A DNA stretch of 64,000 nt from Nocardia sp. CY41. GTDB lineage: Bacteria; Actinomycetota; Actinomycetes; Mycobacteriales; Mycobacteriaceae. A program made the translations under genes and the position numbers. The first letter of the stretch is position 1. Each line of letters starts with the position of its first letter. Location: assembly GCF_009829325.1 (NCBI RefSeq), contig NZ_VUOS01000002.1:186001-250000 (forward strand), given 5' to 3'. A model generated the notes under the pieces. That model ran no database searches and was not told where the DNA came from. It saw only the letters and a program-made list of their open reading frames with translations. This document shows, piece by piece, positions 55,915-64,000 of the stretch.

Positions 55915-56910
55915 ATGACGAGGGCGGCAGTGCTGGGCGCGGGATCGTGGGGCACCGCGTTCGCGAAGGTGTTGGCGGACGCGGGAACCGAGGTCACCAT
56001 CTGGGCCCGGCGGCCAGAGGTCGCCGCGACGCTGGCCTCCGAACATCGCAATCCCGATTACCTGTCGGATATTCCGCTGCCGCCGATCGCGGCGACCTCC
56101 GACCCGGCGGTGGCGCTGGACGGAGCGGACCTCGTCGTGCTGGCGGTGCCGTCGCAGTCGCTGCGCGCGAACCTCGCGGAGTGGAAGGGGCTGATCTCGG
56201 ACGACGCCACCTTGCTGAGCCTGGCGAAGGGCATCGAGACCGGGACGCTGCTGCGGATGAGCCAGGTGATCGCGGAGGTCACCGGAGCCGACCCGAGCCG
56301 GGTCGCGGTGCTGTCCGGACCGAACCTGGCGCGCGAGATCGCGTTGTGCCAGCCGGCCGCGACCGTGGTCGCCTGCTCGGACGAAGACCGCGCGGTCGCG
56401 GTGCAGCACGCTTGCGCGACCGGATACTTCCGGCCCTACACCAACACCGACGTGGTGGGCTGCGAGATCGGCGGCGCTTGCAAGAACGTCATCGCGCTGG
56501 CCTGCGGCATCGCGTCGGGAATGGGTCTGGGCGACAATTCGATCGCCAGTCTGATCACTCGTGGCCTGGCCGAGATCATCCGGCTCGGGGTGGCCCTCGG
56601 GGCGGAACCGGTGACGCTGGCCGGCCTGGCCGGAGTCGGGGACCTGGTCGCCACCTGCGCGTCACCGTTGTCGCGCAACCGGTCGTTCGGTCACGTGCTC
56701 GGCGCGGGCGGATCCATGGAGGCCGCCCAGTCGGCGACTCATGGCCAAGTCGCGGAGGGTGTGAAGTCCTGCACATCGGTGCGCGCGCTGGCCGAACGGC
56801 ACGGCGTCGAGATGCCGCTGACCACCGCCGTGCACCAGGTCTGTCACGAAGGCCTCTCCGTGCGCGAAGCCGTCGGCAACCTGCTCGGGCGGCGGATGAA
56901 GCCGGAGTGA
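55915..56910 (+). CDS. gpsA: Glycerol-3-phosphate dehydrogenase [NAD(P)+]
   Basis: The 331-residue enzyme reduces dihydroxyacetone phosphate to glycerol-3-phosphate for phospholipid synthesis. It begins with the Rossmann motif [17 protein letters not shown] and has [42 protein letters not shown] (catalytic Lys) and [23 protein letters not shown], here cited by key blocks KNVIALACG and GDLVATC. The ATG lies 12 nt after a GGC-rich stretch with a weak ribosome binding site. ddl follows after about 86 nt. Confidence 0.97.
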   Translation: MTRAAVLGAGSWGTAFAKVLADAGTEVTIWARRPEVAATLASEHRNPDYLSDIPLPPIAATSDPAVALDGADLVVLAVPSQSLRANLAEWKGLISDDATLLSLAKGIETGTLLRMSQVIAEVTGADPSRVAVLSGPNLAREIALCQPAATVVACSDEDRAVAVQHACATGYFRPYTNTDVVGCEIGGACKNVIALACGIASGMGLGDNSIASLITRGLAEIIRLGVALGAEPVTLAGLAGVGDLVATCASPLSRNRSFGHVLGAGGSMEAAQSATHGQVAEGVKSCTSVRALAERHGVEMPLTTAVHQVCHEGLSVREAVGNLLGRRMKPE

Positions 56911-56996
56911 TCCGGGCCGCTCCACGAGGGCGGCGGCCGGAGTGTCCGAGACGGTCAGCGGTGGGAGCGCGCACCGAAACGGGTACGGTTCGGGGC

Positions 56997-58100
56997 ATGA
57001 CGAACCGGATCAGGGTGGCTGTGGTGTTCGGCGGGCGCAGCAACGAGCACGCCGTGTCCTGCGTATCGGCCGGCAGCGTGCTGCGTCACCTGGATCCGGA
57101 GAAGTACGAGGTCGTGCCGATCGGCATCACCGCCGAGGGTCGCTGGGTGCTCGGCGGTTCGGACGTGGCGGAGCTCGGCATCCACGATCGCGCCTTGCCG
57201 TCGGTCGACGCCACCGGCACGGCCCTGACCCTCGCCGCGGACCCGAGCCGCTCGGGGGCGCTGATCGCGCTCGACGATCCGACCGCCGCGCTCGGCACGG
57301 TCGACGTGGTCTTCCCGATCCTGCACGGACCGTTCGGCGAGGACGGCACGCTGCAAGGAATGCTGGAACTCGCCGGAATTCCGTACGTCGGCCCCGGAGT
57401 GCTGGCCAGCGCGGCGGGCATGGACAAGGAATTCACCAAGAAACTGCTCGCGGCGGAGGGATTGCCGATCGGTACCCAGGTGGTGCTGCGGCCCGGCACC
57501 GCGACGGTCACCGAGGCGGACCGGCTGCTCCTGGGCTTGCCGGTGTTCGTCAAACCCGCCCGCGGCGGTTCGTCGATCGGCATCACCCGCGTCACGGACT
57601 GGGAGGAGCTGGACGCCGCCATCGCGGCGGCGCGCGCGCACGATCCGAAGGTGATCGTCGAAGCGGGCATCGTCGGACGCGAAGTGGAATGCGGCGTCCT
57701 GGAATTCCCGGACGGCCGGGTCGCGGCGAGCGTGGTCGCGGAGATCCGCATGCCGGAGACCGGCACCACCGCCGAGAGTCCCGCGTTCTACGACTTCGAC
57801 ACCAAGTACCTCGACGACGTCTGCGAATTCGACGTGCCCGCCAAGCTGGACGACGAGGTCTCCGAGCAGATCAGGGAACTGGCCGTGCGTGCCTTCCAGG
57901 CCCTCGACTGCCAGGGATTGGCGCGGGTCGACTTCTTCGTCACCGAACAGGGACCGGTGATCAACGAGATCAACACGATGCCAGGATTCACCGCCATCTC
58001 GATGTATCCGCGCATGTGGGAGGCCACCGGCGTCGATTACGCCGCACTGATCTCGACGCTCATCGAAACCGCGCTCGTCCGCGGCACCGGCCTGCGGTAG
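56997..58100 (+). CDS. ddl: D-alanine-D-alanine ligase
   Basis: The 367-residue ATP-grasp enzyme joins two D-Ala for peptidoglycan synthesis. It has [14 protein letters not shown] at the start, [42 protein letters not shown] (ATP-binding loop) and the C-terminal metal-binding block [18 protein letters not shown], here as EINTMPGFT. It lies downstream of gpsA on the same strand, the mycobacterial order. The ATG has a weak upstream GGGG. Confidence 0.97.
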   Translation: MTNRIRVAVVFGGRSNEHAVSCVSAGSVLRHLDPEKYEVVPIGITAEGRWVLGGSDVAELGIHDRALPSVDATGTALTLAADPSRSGALIALDDPTAALGTVDVVFPILHGPFGEDGTLQGMLELAGIPYVGPGVLASAAGMDKEFTKKLLAAEGLPIGTQVVLRPGTATVTEADRLLLGLPVFVKPARGGSSIGITRVTDWEELDAAIAAARAHDPKVIVEAGIVGREVECGVLEFPDGRVAASVVAEIRMPETGTTAESPAFYDFDTKYLDDVCEFDVPAKLDDEVSEQIRELAVRAFQALDCQGLARVDFFVTEQGPVINEINTMPGFTAISMYPRMWEATGVDYAALISTLIETALVRGTGLR

Positions 58101-58383
58101 GGCTCTGGTTCGCGGTTGAGCCGATCCGCCGAGCCGGGGGTTACCTGCCGAGAGTTCGATGACGGTCAGGCGTGTCACCGCATTTCCGCCCAGCCGGTCG
58201 AACAGATCGGGCCCGGGGCAACCGGGCGTCGGAACCGGATCCGGTGTCGCCAGGCTTCCATCGTCCTCCTGTACCGCTCATCCGGACCGGGCCGCAGCGC
58301 ATCGCGCGCCCGGGACTCGGCGAGTACGCCTCGGCCAGTCGCACGCCGACTGCTTCTCCGGATCAGCGCGTGGTCGCGTGGCG

Positions 58384-59139
58384 TCAGTTGGGCAGCGGCC
58401 CCGGGTCGATCGGCTGGGCCGGGAGCTGGGCGGTGATGGTGTCGGAGACTTCTTGCAGCGGGGTCGGACCGGAGCCGTCGGGGACGGTGAGGGCGACGTA
58501 GGCGCCCCGGTCGACGGCGAACCAGGTGCTCGCCCCGGCGGCCTGGTCACGGACCTCGAACCACTGCACGCCGTTCACGATCTGCAGGGGTGAGGCGCGG
58601 TTGAATTCCAGCGGGCGATCCAACCCGCAGCGCAGGACGATCGCGGTGCCGCCATCGGGACGCTGCCACGCGCGCGTGGCGGGCGGAGCCGGCTCCACCA
58701 GTGTCGACTTGGTGAACTCACCCAGGTTCGCCGGCAGCGCGGGCAGCAGGGCGGCGCAGGCCGGACCCTCCGCCGCCGGGGCCGGGACGGGACCGAGCAC
58801 CAGCGGTTCGCGTTCGACCGGCGCGCGGCGCGCGAGCACGGCGGCCACGAGCACCGCGACGACCAGCACGACCGGAAGGGCCACGGCTGTGGCGATGAGG
58901 GCGGGCGAGTACTGGTGTGGCGGGGCCGATGCGGGCGGGCCGTCCGGCTCGTCTGCTGCGGCCGCGTCTTCGACGTCGCTCCGGCCGGCTGCCGCGGCGT
59001 CGTCCGGTGCCGCGGCAGCCGACGCAACGGCGTCGGCGCTGTCCGCGTCCTTCGTGCCCTCGGGCTTCGGGGATCCGGTCGCGGCTTCGGGGTGTTCGTC
59101 CCGCTCCGCCGAATCGCGGTCCGGCGAATCCGCCGCCAT
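58384..59139 (-). CDS. DUF3515 membrane protein
   Basis: The 251-residue protein has an acidic, Ala-rich N-terminal region of about 75 residues, one membrane helix (LIATAVALPVVLVVAVLVAAVLA), and an external C-terminal domain with CAALLPALP and CGLDRPLEFN, holding two Cys that may bond. This matches the DUF3515 family that lies between ddl and thiL in mycolata. Function unknown. ATG at 59139 and GTG at 59145 are both possible starts after AAAGGA. It is convergent with ddl and divergent from thiL. Confidence 0.85.
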   Translation of the reverse strand: MAADSPDRDSAERDEHPEAATGSPKPEGTKDADSADAVASAAAAPDDAAAAGRSDVEDAAAADEPDGPPASAPPHQYSPALIATAVALPVVLVVAVLVAAVLARRAPVEREPLVLGPVPAPAAEGPACAALLPALPANLGEFTKSTLVEPAPPATRAWQRPDGGTAIVLRCGLDRPLEFNRASPLQIVNGVQWFEVRDQAAGASTWFAVDRGAYVALTVPDGSGPTPLQEVSDTITAQLPAQPIDPGPLPN

Positions 59140-59304
59140 GGTCACCGATCCTTTCTGCTGCGCGTCGCCCCCGGTCGGCAGCCGCGCAGCGGCGGACCGG
59201 GCCGGTGGTACTCGAGTGCCTCCGAAAGGGTACCGTCGGGCTCGTTCCAGCAAGCAGCGCGCCGGAAAGGATCGGTCATCAGCGCCAGCAGGGCCCCGAA
59301 GACA

Positions 59305-60495
59305 GTGCGTGAACTGGGAGAGTTCGCGCTGATCGACCGCATCAACGCGGGCCGGGTGCAGTCGCCGGGTGTGCTGCTGGGCCCCGGTGACGACGCCGCG
59401 CTCGTCGCGGCGCCGGACGGCCGGTTCGTGGTGACCACCGACATGCTCGTGCAAGACCGGCATTTCCGGCTGGACTGGTCCAGCCCCGAGGACATCGGCC
59501 GCAAGGCGATCGCGCAGAACGCCGCCGACGTGGTGGCCATGGGTGCGACGCCGACCGCGTTCGTCGTCGCGCTCGGCTGCCCGGCCGACACCCCGGTCGT
59601 GGTGATCGACGGACTCGCGGACGGCATGTGGGCCGAGGCCGCCAGGGCGGGCGCGTCCATCGCGGGCGGCGATCTGGTCCGCAGCCGCGAACTGGTCGTC
59701 TCCGTCACCGCCTTCGGCGATCCGGTCGGCGCGCCGATCACCAGAGCGGGTGCGCGCGTGGGCGATGTCGTCGCGGTGGCGGGCCGGCTCGGCTGGTCGG
59801 CCGCGGGGCTGGCCGCCTTCACCGCCGGGGCGACCGGACCCGAAGTCGCGGAAGTGCTTGCCGCGCATCGCGTCCCGCAGCCGCCGTACGCCGTCGTCTT
59901 GGACGCTTTGCGCCGCGGGACGCGCGCGGGCTCGGATGTTTCTCGGCCGCACGGGATTCCGTCGCGTTCCGACATCCAATCCGATACCGGCGCCAGAGGT
60001 TCGGCGACGGTCTCCTGCCGTGCCGGAGCGTCGAGTTCGCCCCGGGCGACGGCCGAGTCGTCCGGACCAGCGCCGCTCGGCGCGTACCGGGAAGCGCAAG
60101 CCACCTCGGAAAGTACGGTCGCGGATGGCGGGACCGACCCCGGGCTGCACGCGCTGACCGACGTGTCCGACGGATTGCTCGCCGACCTCGGACACATCGC
60201 CGCGGCCTCGGGTGTGGGCATCGACCTGGCTTCGGCGGCCCTGCGCGACCCCGCGCTGGAACTCGTCGCCGCTCGGCTGGACGCCGATGCCGCCCAATGG
60301 ATTCTGACCGGGGGCGAGGACCATGCCTTCGCGGGCGCATGGTCGCCCGACCGCGCGCTACCCGCGGGATGGGTCGCGATCGGGCGCGTCGTGGCCGGTC
60401 GCGGGCTCACCGTCGACGGCGTCGCCCAGACGGGTGGCGGTGGGTGGGAATCGTTCCGTGGGGCGGACTCGTCATCCGGCGACCGGCCACGCTAA
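59305..60495 (+). CDS. thiL: Thiamine-monophosphate kinase with a low-complexity insertion
   Basis: The enzyme phosphorylates thiamine phosphate to the active diphosphate. It has the family blocks [56 protein letters not shown] and LTGGEDHAF. At about 396 residues it is longer than the usual 320-330. Between HRVPQPPY and [11 protein letters not shown] an extra stretch of about 70 residues (residues 205-278) is rich in Ser, Arg, Ala and Gly with no clear fold. GTG at 59305 is the best start in frame, though its ribosome binding site is weak; no other start fits the conserved N-terminus. Confidence 0.9.
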   Translation: MRELGEFALIDRINAGRVQSPGVLLGPGDDAALVAAPDGRFVVTTDMLVQDRHFRLDWSSPEDIGRKAIAQNAADVVAMGATPTAFVVALGCPADTPVVVIDGLADGMWAEAARAGASIAGGDLVRSRELVVSVTAFGDPVGAPITRAGARVGDVVAVAGRLGWSAAGLAAFTAGATGPEVAEVLAAHRVPQPPYAVVLDALRRGTRAGSDVSRPHGIPSRSDIQSDTGARGSATVSCRAGASSSPRATAESSGPAPLGAYREAQATSESTVADGGTDPGLHALTDVSDGLLADLGHIAAASGVGIDLASAALRDPALELVAARLDADAAQWILTGGEDHAFAGAWSPDRALPAGWVAIGRVVAGRGLTVDGVAQTGGGGWESFRGADSSSGDRPR

Positions 60496-60506
60496 GTTGT
60501 GCGGTC

Positions 60507-61190
60507 ATGGGCGCGAAACCACTGTCGGAAATCATGGATCCGGGATGGGCGAAGGCACTCGAGCCGGTGGCGGATCGGATTTCCGCCATGGGCGAATTCC
60601 TTCGCGCCGAGAACGCCGCGGGCCGTGGTTACCTACCGTCCGGTGAGAATGTCCTGCGCGCCTTCCAGCGCCCCTTCGAGGCGGTGCGCGTCCTCGTCGT
60701 CGGCCAGGATCCCTACCCGACGCCGGGCCATCCCATGGGCCTCAGTTTCTCCGTGGCGCCGGACGTTTCGCCGATCCCGCGCAGCCTGGCGAACATCTTC
60801 GCCGAATACAGCAAGGATCTCGGTCACCCGACGCCGTCCTGCGGGGATTTGAGCCCGTGGTCGGATCAAGGTGTGCTGATGCTCAACCGAGTGCTCACCG
60901 TGTCGCCCGGCAAGCCCGCCTCGCACCGGGGCAAGGGGTGGGAGGCGGTCACCGATCAGGCGATCCGCGCCCTGGTCGCCCGGGACGAGCCGTTGGTCGC
61001 GATCCTGTGGGGTCGCGACGCGGCGACGCTGAAGCCGCAGCTGGCCGAATCCGAGGTCCCCTACATCGAGTCCGCGCATCCGTCGCCGCTGTCGGCGTCT
61101 CGTGGGTTCTTCGGTTCCCGCCCCTTCTCGCGAGTGAACGAACTACTCGACGAACTGGGGGCCGAACCGGTTGACTGGCGCCTGCCCTGA
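60507..61190 (+). CDS. ung: Uracil-DNA glycosylase
   Basis: The 227-residue family 1 glycosylase removes uracil from DNA. The water-activating loop [13 protein letters not shown] has the catalytic Asp-68, and the C-terminal loop HPSPLS has His-191. [15 protein letters not shown] is also conserved. It lies 11 nt after thiL on the same strand, so the two are probably one transcript, as in other mycolata. The start ATG has only a weak upstream site. Confidence 0.97.
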   Translation: MGAKPLSEIMDPGWAKALEPVADRISAMGEFLRAENAAGRGYLPSGENVLRAFQRPFEAVRVLVVGQDPYPTPGHPMGLSFSVAPDVSPIPRSLANIFAEYSKDLGHPTPSCGDLSPWSDQGVLMLNRVLTVSPGKPASHRGKGWEAVTDQAIRALVARDEPLVAILWGRDAATLKPQLAESEVPYIESAHPSPLSASRGFFGSRPFSRVNELLDELGAEPVDWRLP

Positions 61191-61240
61191 TCGGGCGTCT
61201 GTGTGTGATCGACCGAAGTAAACGAGTGAGGAGCTGTTCC

Positions 61241-61480
61241 ATGCACAACACCACCGTCCGCGGCGCGCTGCGCGGCACCACCGCGACCTTGGCCTTCTGC
61301 GCCGCTCTCACCAGCGGCGCCGCCGTCGCGGGTGCGGCGCCGCTGCGGCTCGAGCCCACCACGGAGACCGCGACTGCTCCGGTCGCCGAGGAGTACACCT
61401 CCAGCGGCTCCTCCACCATCTCCGCCTCGGTGAACGCCAAGATCGCGTGCCTGTTCTTCGTGGGCAATCTCGGCTGCTGA
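61241..61480 (+). CDS. Small secreted protein
   Basis: The 79-residue product starts at an ATG after GAGGAG. It has an N-terminal signal peptide (ALRGTTATLAFCAALTSGAAVAGAA) with a probable cleavage before APLRLEP, and a mature part of about 45 residues with Thr, Glu and Ser and a hydrophobic C-terminus ending ACLFFVGNLGC. Two cysteines remain after cleavage. I do not recognise the family. It may be a small envelope protein, as are two others in this window. Confidence 0.65.
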   Translation: MHNTTVRGALRGTTATLAFCAALTSGAAVAGAAPLRLEPTTETATAPVAEEYTSSGSSTISASVNAKIACLFFVGNLGC

Positions 61481-61538
61481 ATCCGCGAATCGCCGGGTTC
61501 CCCCCGGCGCGGAACGGCATTGTGCGATCCTACAGATC

Positions 61539-62402
61539 GTGAGTAATGCGAACAATCTTCTCGAACCGTCTCGGCTCCGGTTGCGCGGTTCGGGCGGACT
61601 CGAGCTGGCCGCCGATCAGTTCGGCCCCGTCGACGGCCCGCTCGTCGTCTTCCTGCACGGTGGCGGGCAGACCCGGCACTCGTGGAAGAAGACCGGCGCT
61701 CGGCTGGGGGCGTCGGGAATGCGGGTGGTCACGGTCGACGCCCGCGGTCACGGTGACAGCGAGTGGGCGCCGGATCGCGACTATCGGCGGCAGACCATGG
61801 TCGAGGACCTCCTGCTGGTGCTGGAACAGCTCGGCGCGCCGGCGGTGGTCGTCGGCGCCAGCATGGGGGGCATCACCGGGCTGCTCGCTACCGCGCAGCC
61901 CGGCGGGCGGGCGATCTCCGCGTTGGTTCTCGTCGACATCGTCACCCGGCCCGAACCGGAAGGGGTCGCCCGGGTGATCGACTTCCTCGGCAAGCATCGC
62001 GACGGCTTCGACAGCATCGAGGACGCGGCCGACGCGGTCGCCGCGTACCTGCCGCACCGCCCGCGGCCGAAGAGCGCCGAGGGCTTGCTGCGCAATCTGC
62101 GCGAGCGCGACGGCCGCTGGTACTGGCACTGGGATCCGGACATGCTGAGCGACCGGGTCGAGGACCCGTCCGCCATGATCGAGCCGATGGAGGACGCGGC
62201 GCGGGCGCTGCGCATCCCGGTGCTGCTGGTCCGCGGCATGCGCTCGGACGTCGTGAGCGCCGAAGGAGCCGAAGCGTTCCAGCGGTTGGTGCCGCACGCC
62301 CAACTGGTGGAGATCGGCGGCGCCGCGCACACCGCGGCCGGTGACGACAACGACTCGTTCACCGACGCGGTGGCGAAGTTCGTACTCGCGACGCTGGAAT
62401 GA
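61539..62402 (+). CDS. Alpha/beta hydrolase
   Basis: The 287-residue protein has the hydrolase fold: the oxyanion motif FLHGGGQTRHSWKKTG, VDARGHGDS, the nucleophile elbow GASMGG (Ser), and a C-terminal catalytic His in GGAAHTAAGDD. The substrate is unknown, though the fold and sequence fit an ester or epoxide hydrolase. GTG at 61539 is used; the upstream signal is weak. It is convergent with the enoyl-CoA hydratase gene with 7 nt between the stops. Confidence 0.88.
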   Translation: MSNANNLLEPSRLRLRGSGGLELAADQFGPVDGPLVVFLHGGGQTRHSWKKTGARLGASGMRVVTVDARGHGDSEWAPDRDYRRQTMVEDLLLVLEQLGAPAVVVGASMGGITGLLATAQPGGRAISALVLVDIVTRPEPEGVARVIDFLGKHRDGFDSIEDAADAVAAYLPHRPRPKSAEGLLRNLRERDGRWYWHWDPDMLSDRVEDPSAMIEPMEDAARALRIPVLLVRGMRSDVVSAEGAEAFQRLVPHAQLVEIGGAAHTAAGDDNDSFTDAVAKFVLATLE

Positions 62403-62409
62403 CGTCGGC

Positions 62410-63198
62410 TCAGGCGAGCGTGGCGTAATCGGGCTTGCGCTTCGCGGCGAACGCGTCCACACCCTCGCGTCCGGCGGCGGAGCTCGCGGCCACGGCGATA
62501 CCGTCGCGTTCCCTGTCGAGTTGGTCGCTCAGCGTCGCGCTCTCCGACTGCCGCAGCAGCGACTTGATGCTCGCGTAGGTCGAACGCGGTCCGGCGGCGA
62601 GGGTGCGCGCCAGCCGCTGTGCCTCCGCGGCGATCTCCCCGTCGGGGACCAGCCTGCTCAGCACACCGAGGCGCACTGCTTCGTCGGCGTCCAGGATGGC
62701 GTCGGCGAGCAGGATTTCCCGCGCCCGTGCCCGTCCGACGATGCGCGGCAGCGTCCAGGACATGCCCCCGTCAGGGCTCAGGCCGATGCCGGGATAGGCC
62801 GGGCGCAGCTTGGTGCCGGGTCCGCCGAGCGCAATATCGGCCAGGCAGACCAGGCTCATGCCCGCGCCGGCCGCCCAGCCTTGGACCGCGGCCACCACCG
62901 GGACCGTGATCGCGTCCAGCGCGCGGACGAATTCGTGCAGGTCGGTGGCCAAATCGTGAATGTGCGCCGAGCGGTCCTTCGCCGCGGCGAAACCGCGCAC
63001 GTCGCCACCCGCGCAGAAGTTGGCGCCGGTACCACGCAACAGCACCGCGCCCACGTCGGCGCCGAGCGCGTGCAGAGCCGAGGTGCCCGCCTTGATGCCC
63101 GCGAAGTCCATGGACGTGCCGTTGGCGGACGTGGCGATGGTGATCTGGAGGACGCCGTCGACGGTGGTCACGTACTCGGCTTGCTCGCTGGTGGTCAT
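62410..63198 (-). CDS. Enoyl-CoA hydratase/isomerase-family protein
   Basis: The 262-residue crotonase-fold protein has the oxyanion hole segments VLLRGTGANFCAGGDVRGFA and VQGWAAGAGMSLVCLADI (the second Gly-Gly-like turn), then the family stretch GLSPDGGMSWTLPRIVG. Residue Asp in SPDGG is at the place of a catalytic acid, but the usual two Glu of true hydratases are not obvious, so an isomerase or other crotonase activity is possible. It acts on acyl-CoA esters. It is convergent with the hydrolase gene. Confidence 0.88.
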   Translation of the reverse strand: MTTSEQAEYVTTVDGVLQITIATSANGTSMDFAGIKAGTSALHALGADVGAVLLRGTGANFCAGGDVRGFAAAKDRSAHIHDLATDLHEFVRALDAITVPVVAAVQGWAAGAGMSLVCLADIALGGPGTKLRPAYPGIGLSPDGGMSWTLPRIVGRARAREILLADAILDADEAVRLGVLSRLVPDGEIAAEAQRLARTLAAGPRSTYASIKSLLRQSESATLSDQLDRERDGIAVAASSAAGREGVDAFAAKRKPDYATLA

Positions 63199-63256
63199 GA
63201 TCTGCACCCTAGCGGGCGCAGCCGAACGCGGTCCGCGCCTGGCGCGGAGGCTGCGC

Positions 63257-63790
63257 CTAGCGAATTCCCTCCGCCGCGCGATCCGCGTGCATCGTCGGCG
63301 TGCGCACCATGCGCACCTCCATCGCGGCGGTGAACACCTCGACTTTGCGCGTGCCGTCGAGCACGAAACCATGCTTGCGATAGAACGCCTGGGCGCGCGC
63401 ATTCTGCTCGAACACCCACAGCGAGCACGGAGCGGCCGGATCGAGCGCGGCGCGGATCAGGTCGTCGGCGACCCCGCTGCCGTGCCAAGCGGAGCGCACA
63501 TAGAGGGCGTGCAGTTCGAGTGGGGTCACCGCGTCCGGGTCGACGGGCGGGCCCGCGCTGGAGAATCCGATCACGATGTCGTCGACGATCGCGACGTGCG
63601 TGCGGCCCGGATAGCGCACCCGGTCGCGCTCCCACTGTTCGGCCCGTCGCCCGACGTCGAACGCGTCGAGCACGTGGGCGGGCACGAGCCCCCGATACGC
63701 CTCGCGCCAGCAGTCGATGTGGCATTCGGCGAGGCTGTGGACGTACTCGGCGGTCAGTGGCCGGACTCGCCACGGATGGGCGGTCACCAC
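63257..63790 (-). CDS. GNAT-family N-acetyltransferase
   Basis: The 177-residue GNAT protein has the conserved start RPLTAEYVHSLAECHIDCWREAYRGLVP, the acetyl-CoA loop LHALYVRSAWHGSGVADDLIRAAL (Q/R-x-x-G-x-G/A form: WHGSGVA) and the C-terminal FYRKHGFVLDGTRK. The substrate is unknown. Two adjacent GTG codons (63790 and 63787) are possible starts. It is downstream of rpmB on the same strand. Confidence 0.85.
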   Translation of the reverse strand: MVTAHPWRVRPLTAEYVHSLAECHIDCWREAYRGLVPAHVLDAFDVGRRAEQWERDRVRYPGRTHVAIVDDIVIGFSSAGPPVDPDAVTPLELHALYVRSAWHGSGVADDLIRAALDPAAPCSLWVFEQNARAQAFYRKHGFVLDGTRKVEVFTAAMEVRMVRTPTMHADRAAEGIR

Positions 63791-63823
63791 GGCTGCGTCA
63801 GCCGGACACGGGTAGTCATGACG

Positions 63824-63858
63824 ACGCCCCGGACCACCCGATACGGGTGCCGGGGCGT
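63824..63858 (-). terminator. Terminator after rpmB
   Basis: A long hairpin, ACGCCCCGG...CCGGGGCGT with an inner stem CACCCG/CGGGTG, lies between the end of rpmB and the GNAT gene. Confidence 0.78.
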
Positions 63859-63889
63859 GTGCCGACAGTGCTGGTCAGCCGGAGGCTGA

Positions 63890-64000
63890 TCAGCCGCGGG
63901 TGACCTTGCCCGCCTTCAGGCAGGAAGTGCACACGTTCATGCGGCGGGTGTTGCCCGGGGCGACCTGCGCGCGCACGGTCTGGATGTTCGGGTTCCAACG
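63890..64000 (-). CDS. rpmB: Ribosomal protein L28, C-terminal part
   Basis: The visible 36 residues (RWNPNIQTVRAQVAPGNTRRM..., then NVCTSCLKAGKVTRG and stop) match the C-terminus of bacterial L28 of the zinc-ribbon type; one Cys-x2-Cys pair is visible and the other would be near the missing start. L28 is part of the large ribosomal subunit. The gene continues past the right edge of the window. A terminator lies about 30 nt downstream. Confidence 0.93.
   Translation of the reverse strand, partial: RWNPNIQTVRAQVAPGNTRRMNVCTSCLKAGKVTRG

Overview
The window is a high-GC actinobacterial chromosome segment, most likely from Nocardia or a close mycolata relative. The evidence is gene content and order typical of that group: ilvN-ilvC followed at a distance by serA, leuB, gltX, the IclR/leuCD pair, an HU protein with a long Lys/Ala tail, ppk1-mutT1, the F420-pathway gene fbiD/cofC, gpsA, ddl, a DUF3515 gene, thiL, ung and rpmB. 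Frequent GTG/TTG starts and T-poor hairpin terminators fit as well. No rRNA, transposase, integrase or cas gene was seen.

Layout. (1) 1-6,100: the end of ilvN, ilvC, a small secreted protein, a double-hotdog thioesterase, a MoxR ATPase/VWA pair and a small DUF6400-like protein. Three CRISPR-like hairpin repeats sit between ilvN and ilvC. (2) 6,200-10,900: accessory genes, namely small secreted or lipoproteins, a GNAT/XRE-TPR pair, and three overlapping small genes of unknown function. (3) 11,025-21,245: a defence-type island on the minus strand. Two DNA C5-methyltransferase homologues are followed by a Z1 ATPase, a PD-(D/E)XK nuclease, a GHKL (MutL/MORC-like) ATPase and two uncharacterised proteins, nearly all with overlapping start and stop codons. 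The two methyltransferases look complementary: the first lacks the catalytic Cys, while the second has the Cys but carries EQV instead of ENV.

(4) 21,276-32,624: a myo-inositol catabolic locus. A LacI regulator and a dehydrogenase (iolG-like) are divergent from an operon encoding an inosose dehydratase-like protein, an ABC sugar importer, an IolC-like kinase, an aldolase, IolB and IolD. Two near-identical palindromic operators and a good promoter lie in the divergent region. No iolA/mmsA lies here. (5) 32,700-39,300: cspA with a long structured leader, a nucleotidyltransferase, an MFS transporter that appears to have lost about 50 residues, its divergent LysR regulator, an unlisted 39-residue peptide gene, an SDR-hydrolase fusion and its TetR regulator with matched operators.

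(6) 39,450-64,000: mostly core metabolism. It contains serine and leucine synthesis, gltX, tRNA-Gln and tRNA-Glu, IclR/leuCD, hupB, polyphosphate kinase with MutT1, F420 precursor synthesis, glycerol-3-phosphate dehydrogenase, D-Ala-D-Ala ligase, thiamine-phosphate kinase (with an unusual low-complexity insertion), uracil-DNA glycosylase and the end of ribosomal protein L28.

The best candidates for new biology are the two-methyltransferase Z1/GHKL island with its two unknown subunits, the orphan CRISPR-like repeats in the ilv locus, and the 39-residue amphipathic peptide gene. All assignments come from reading the sequence; no database search was run.
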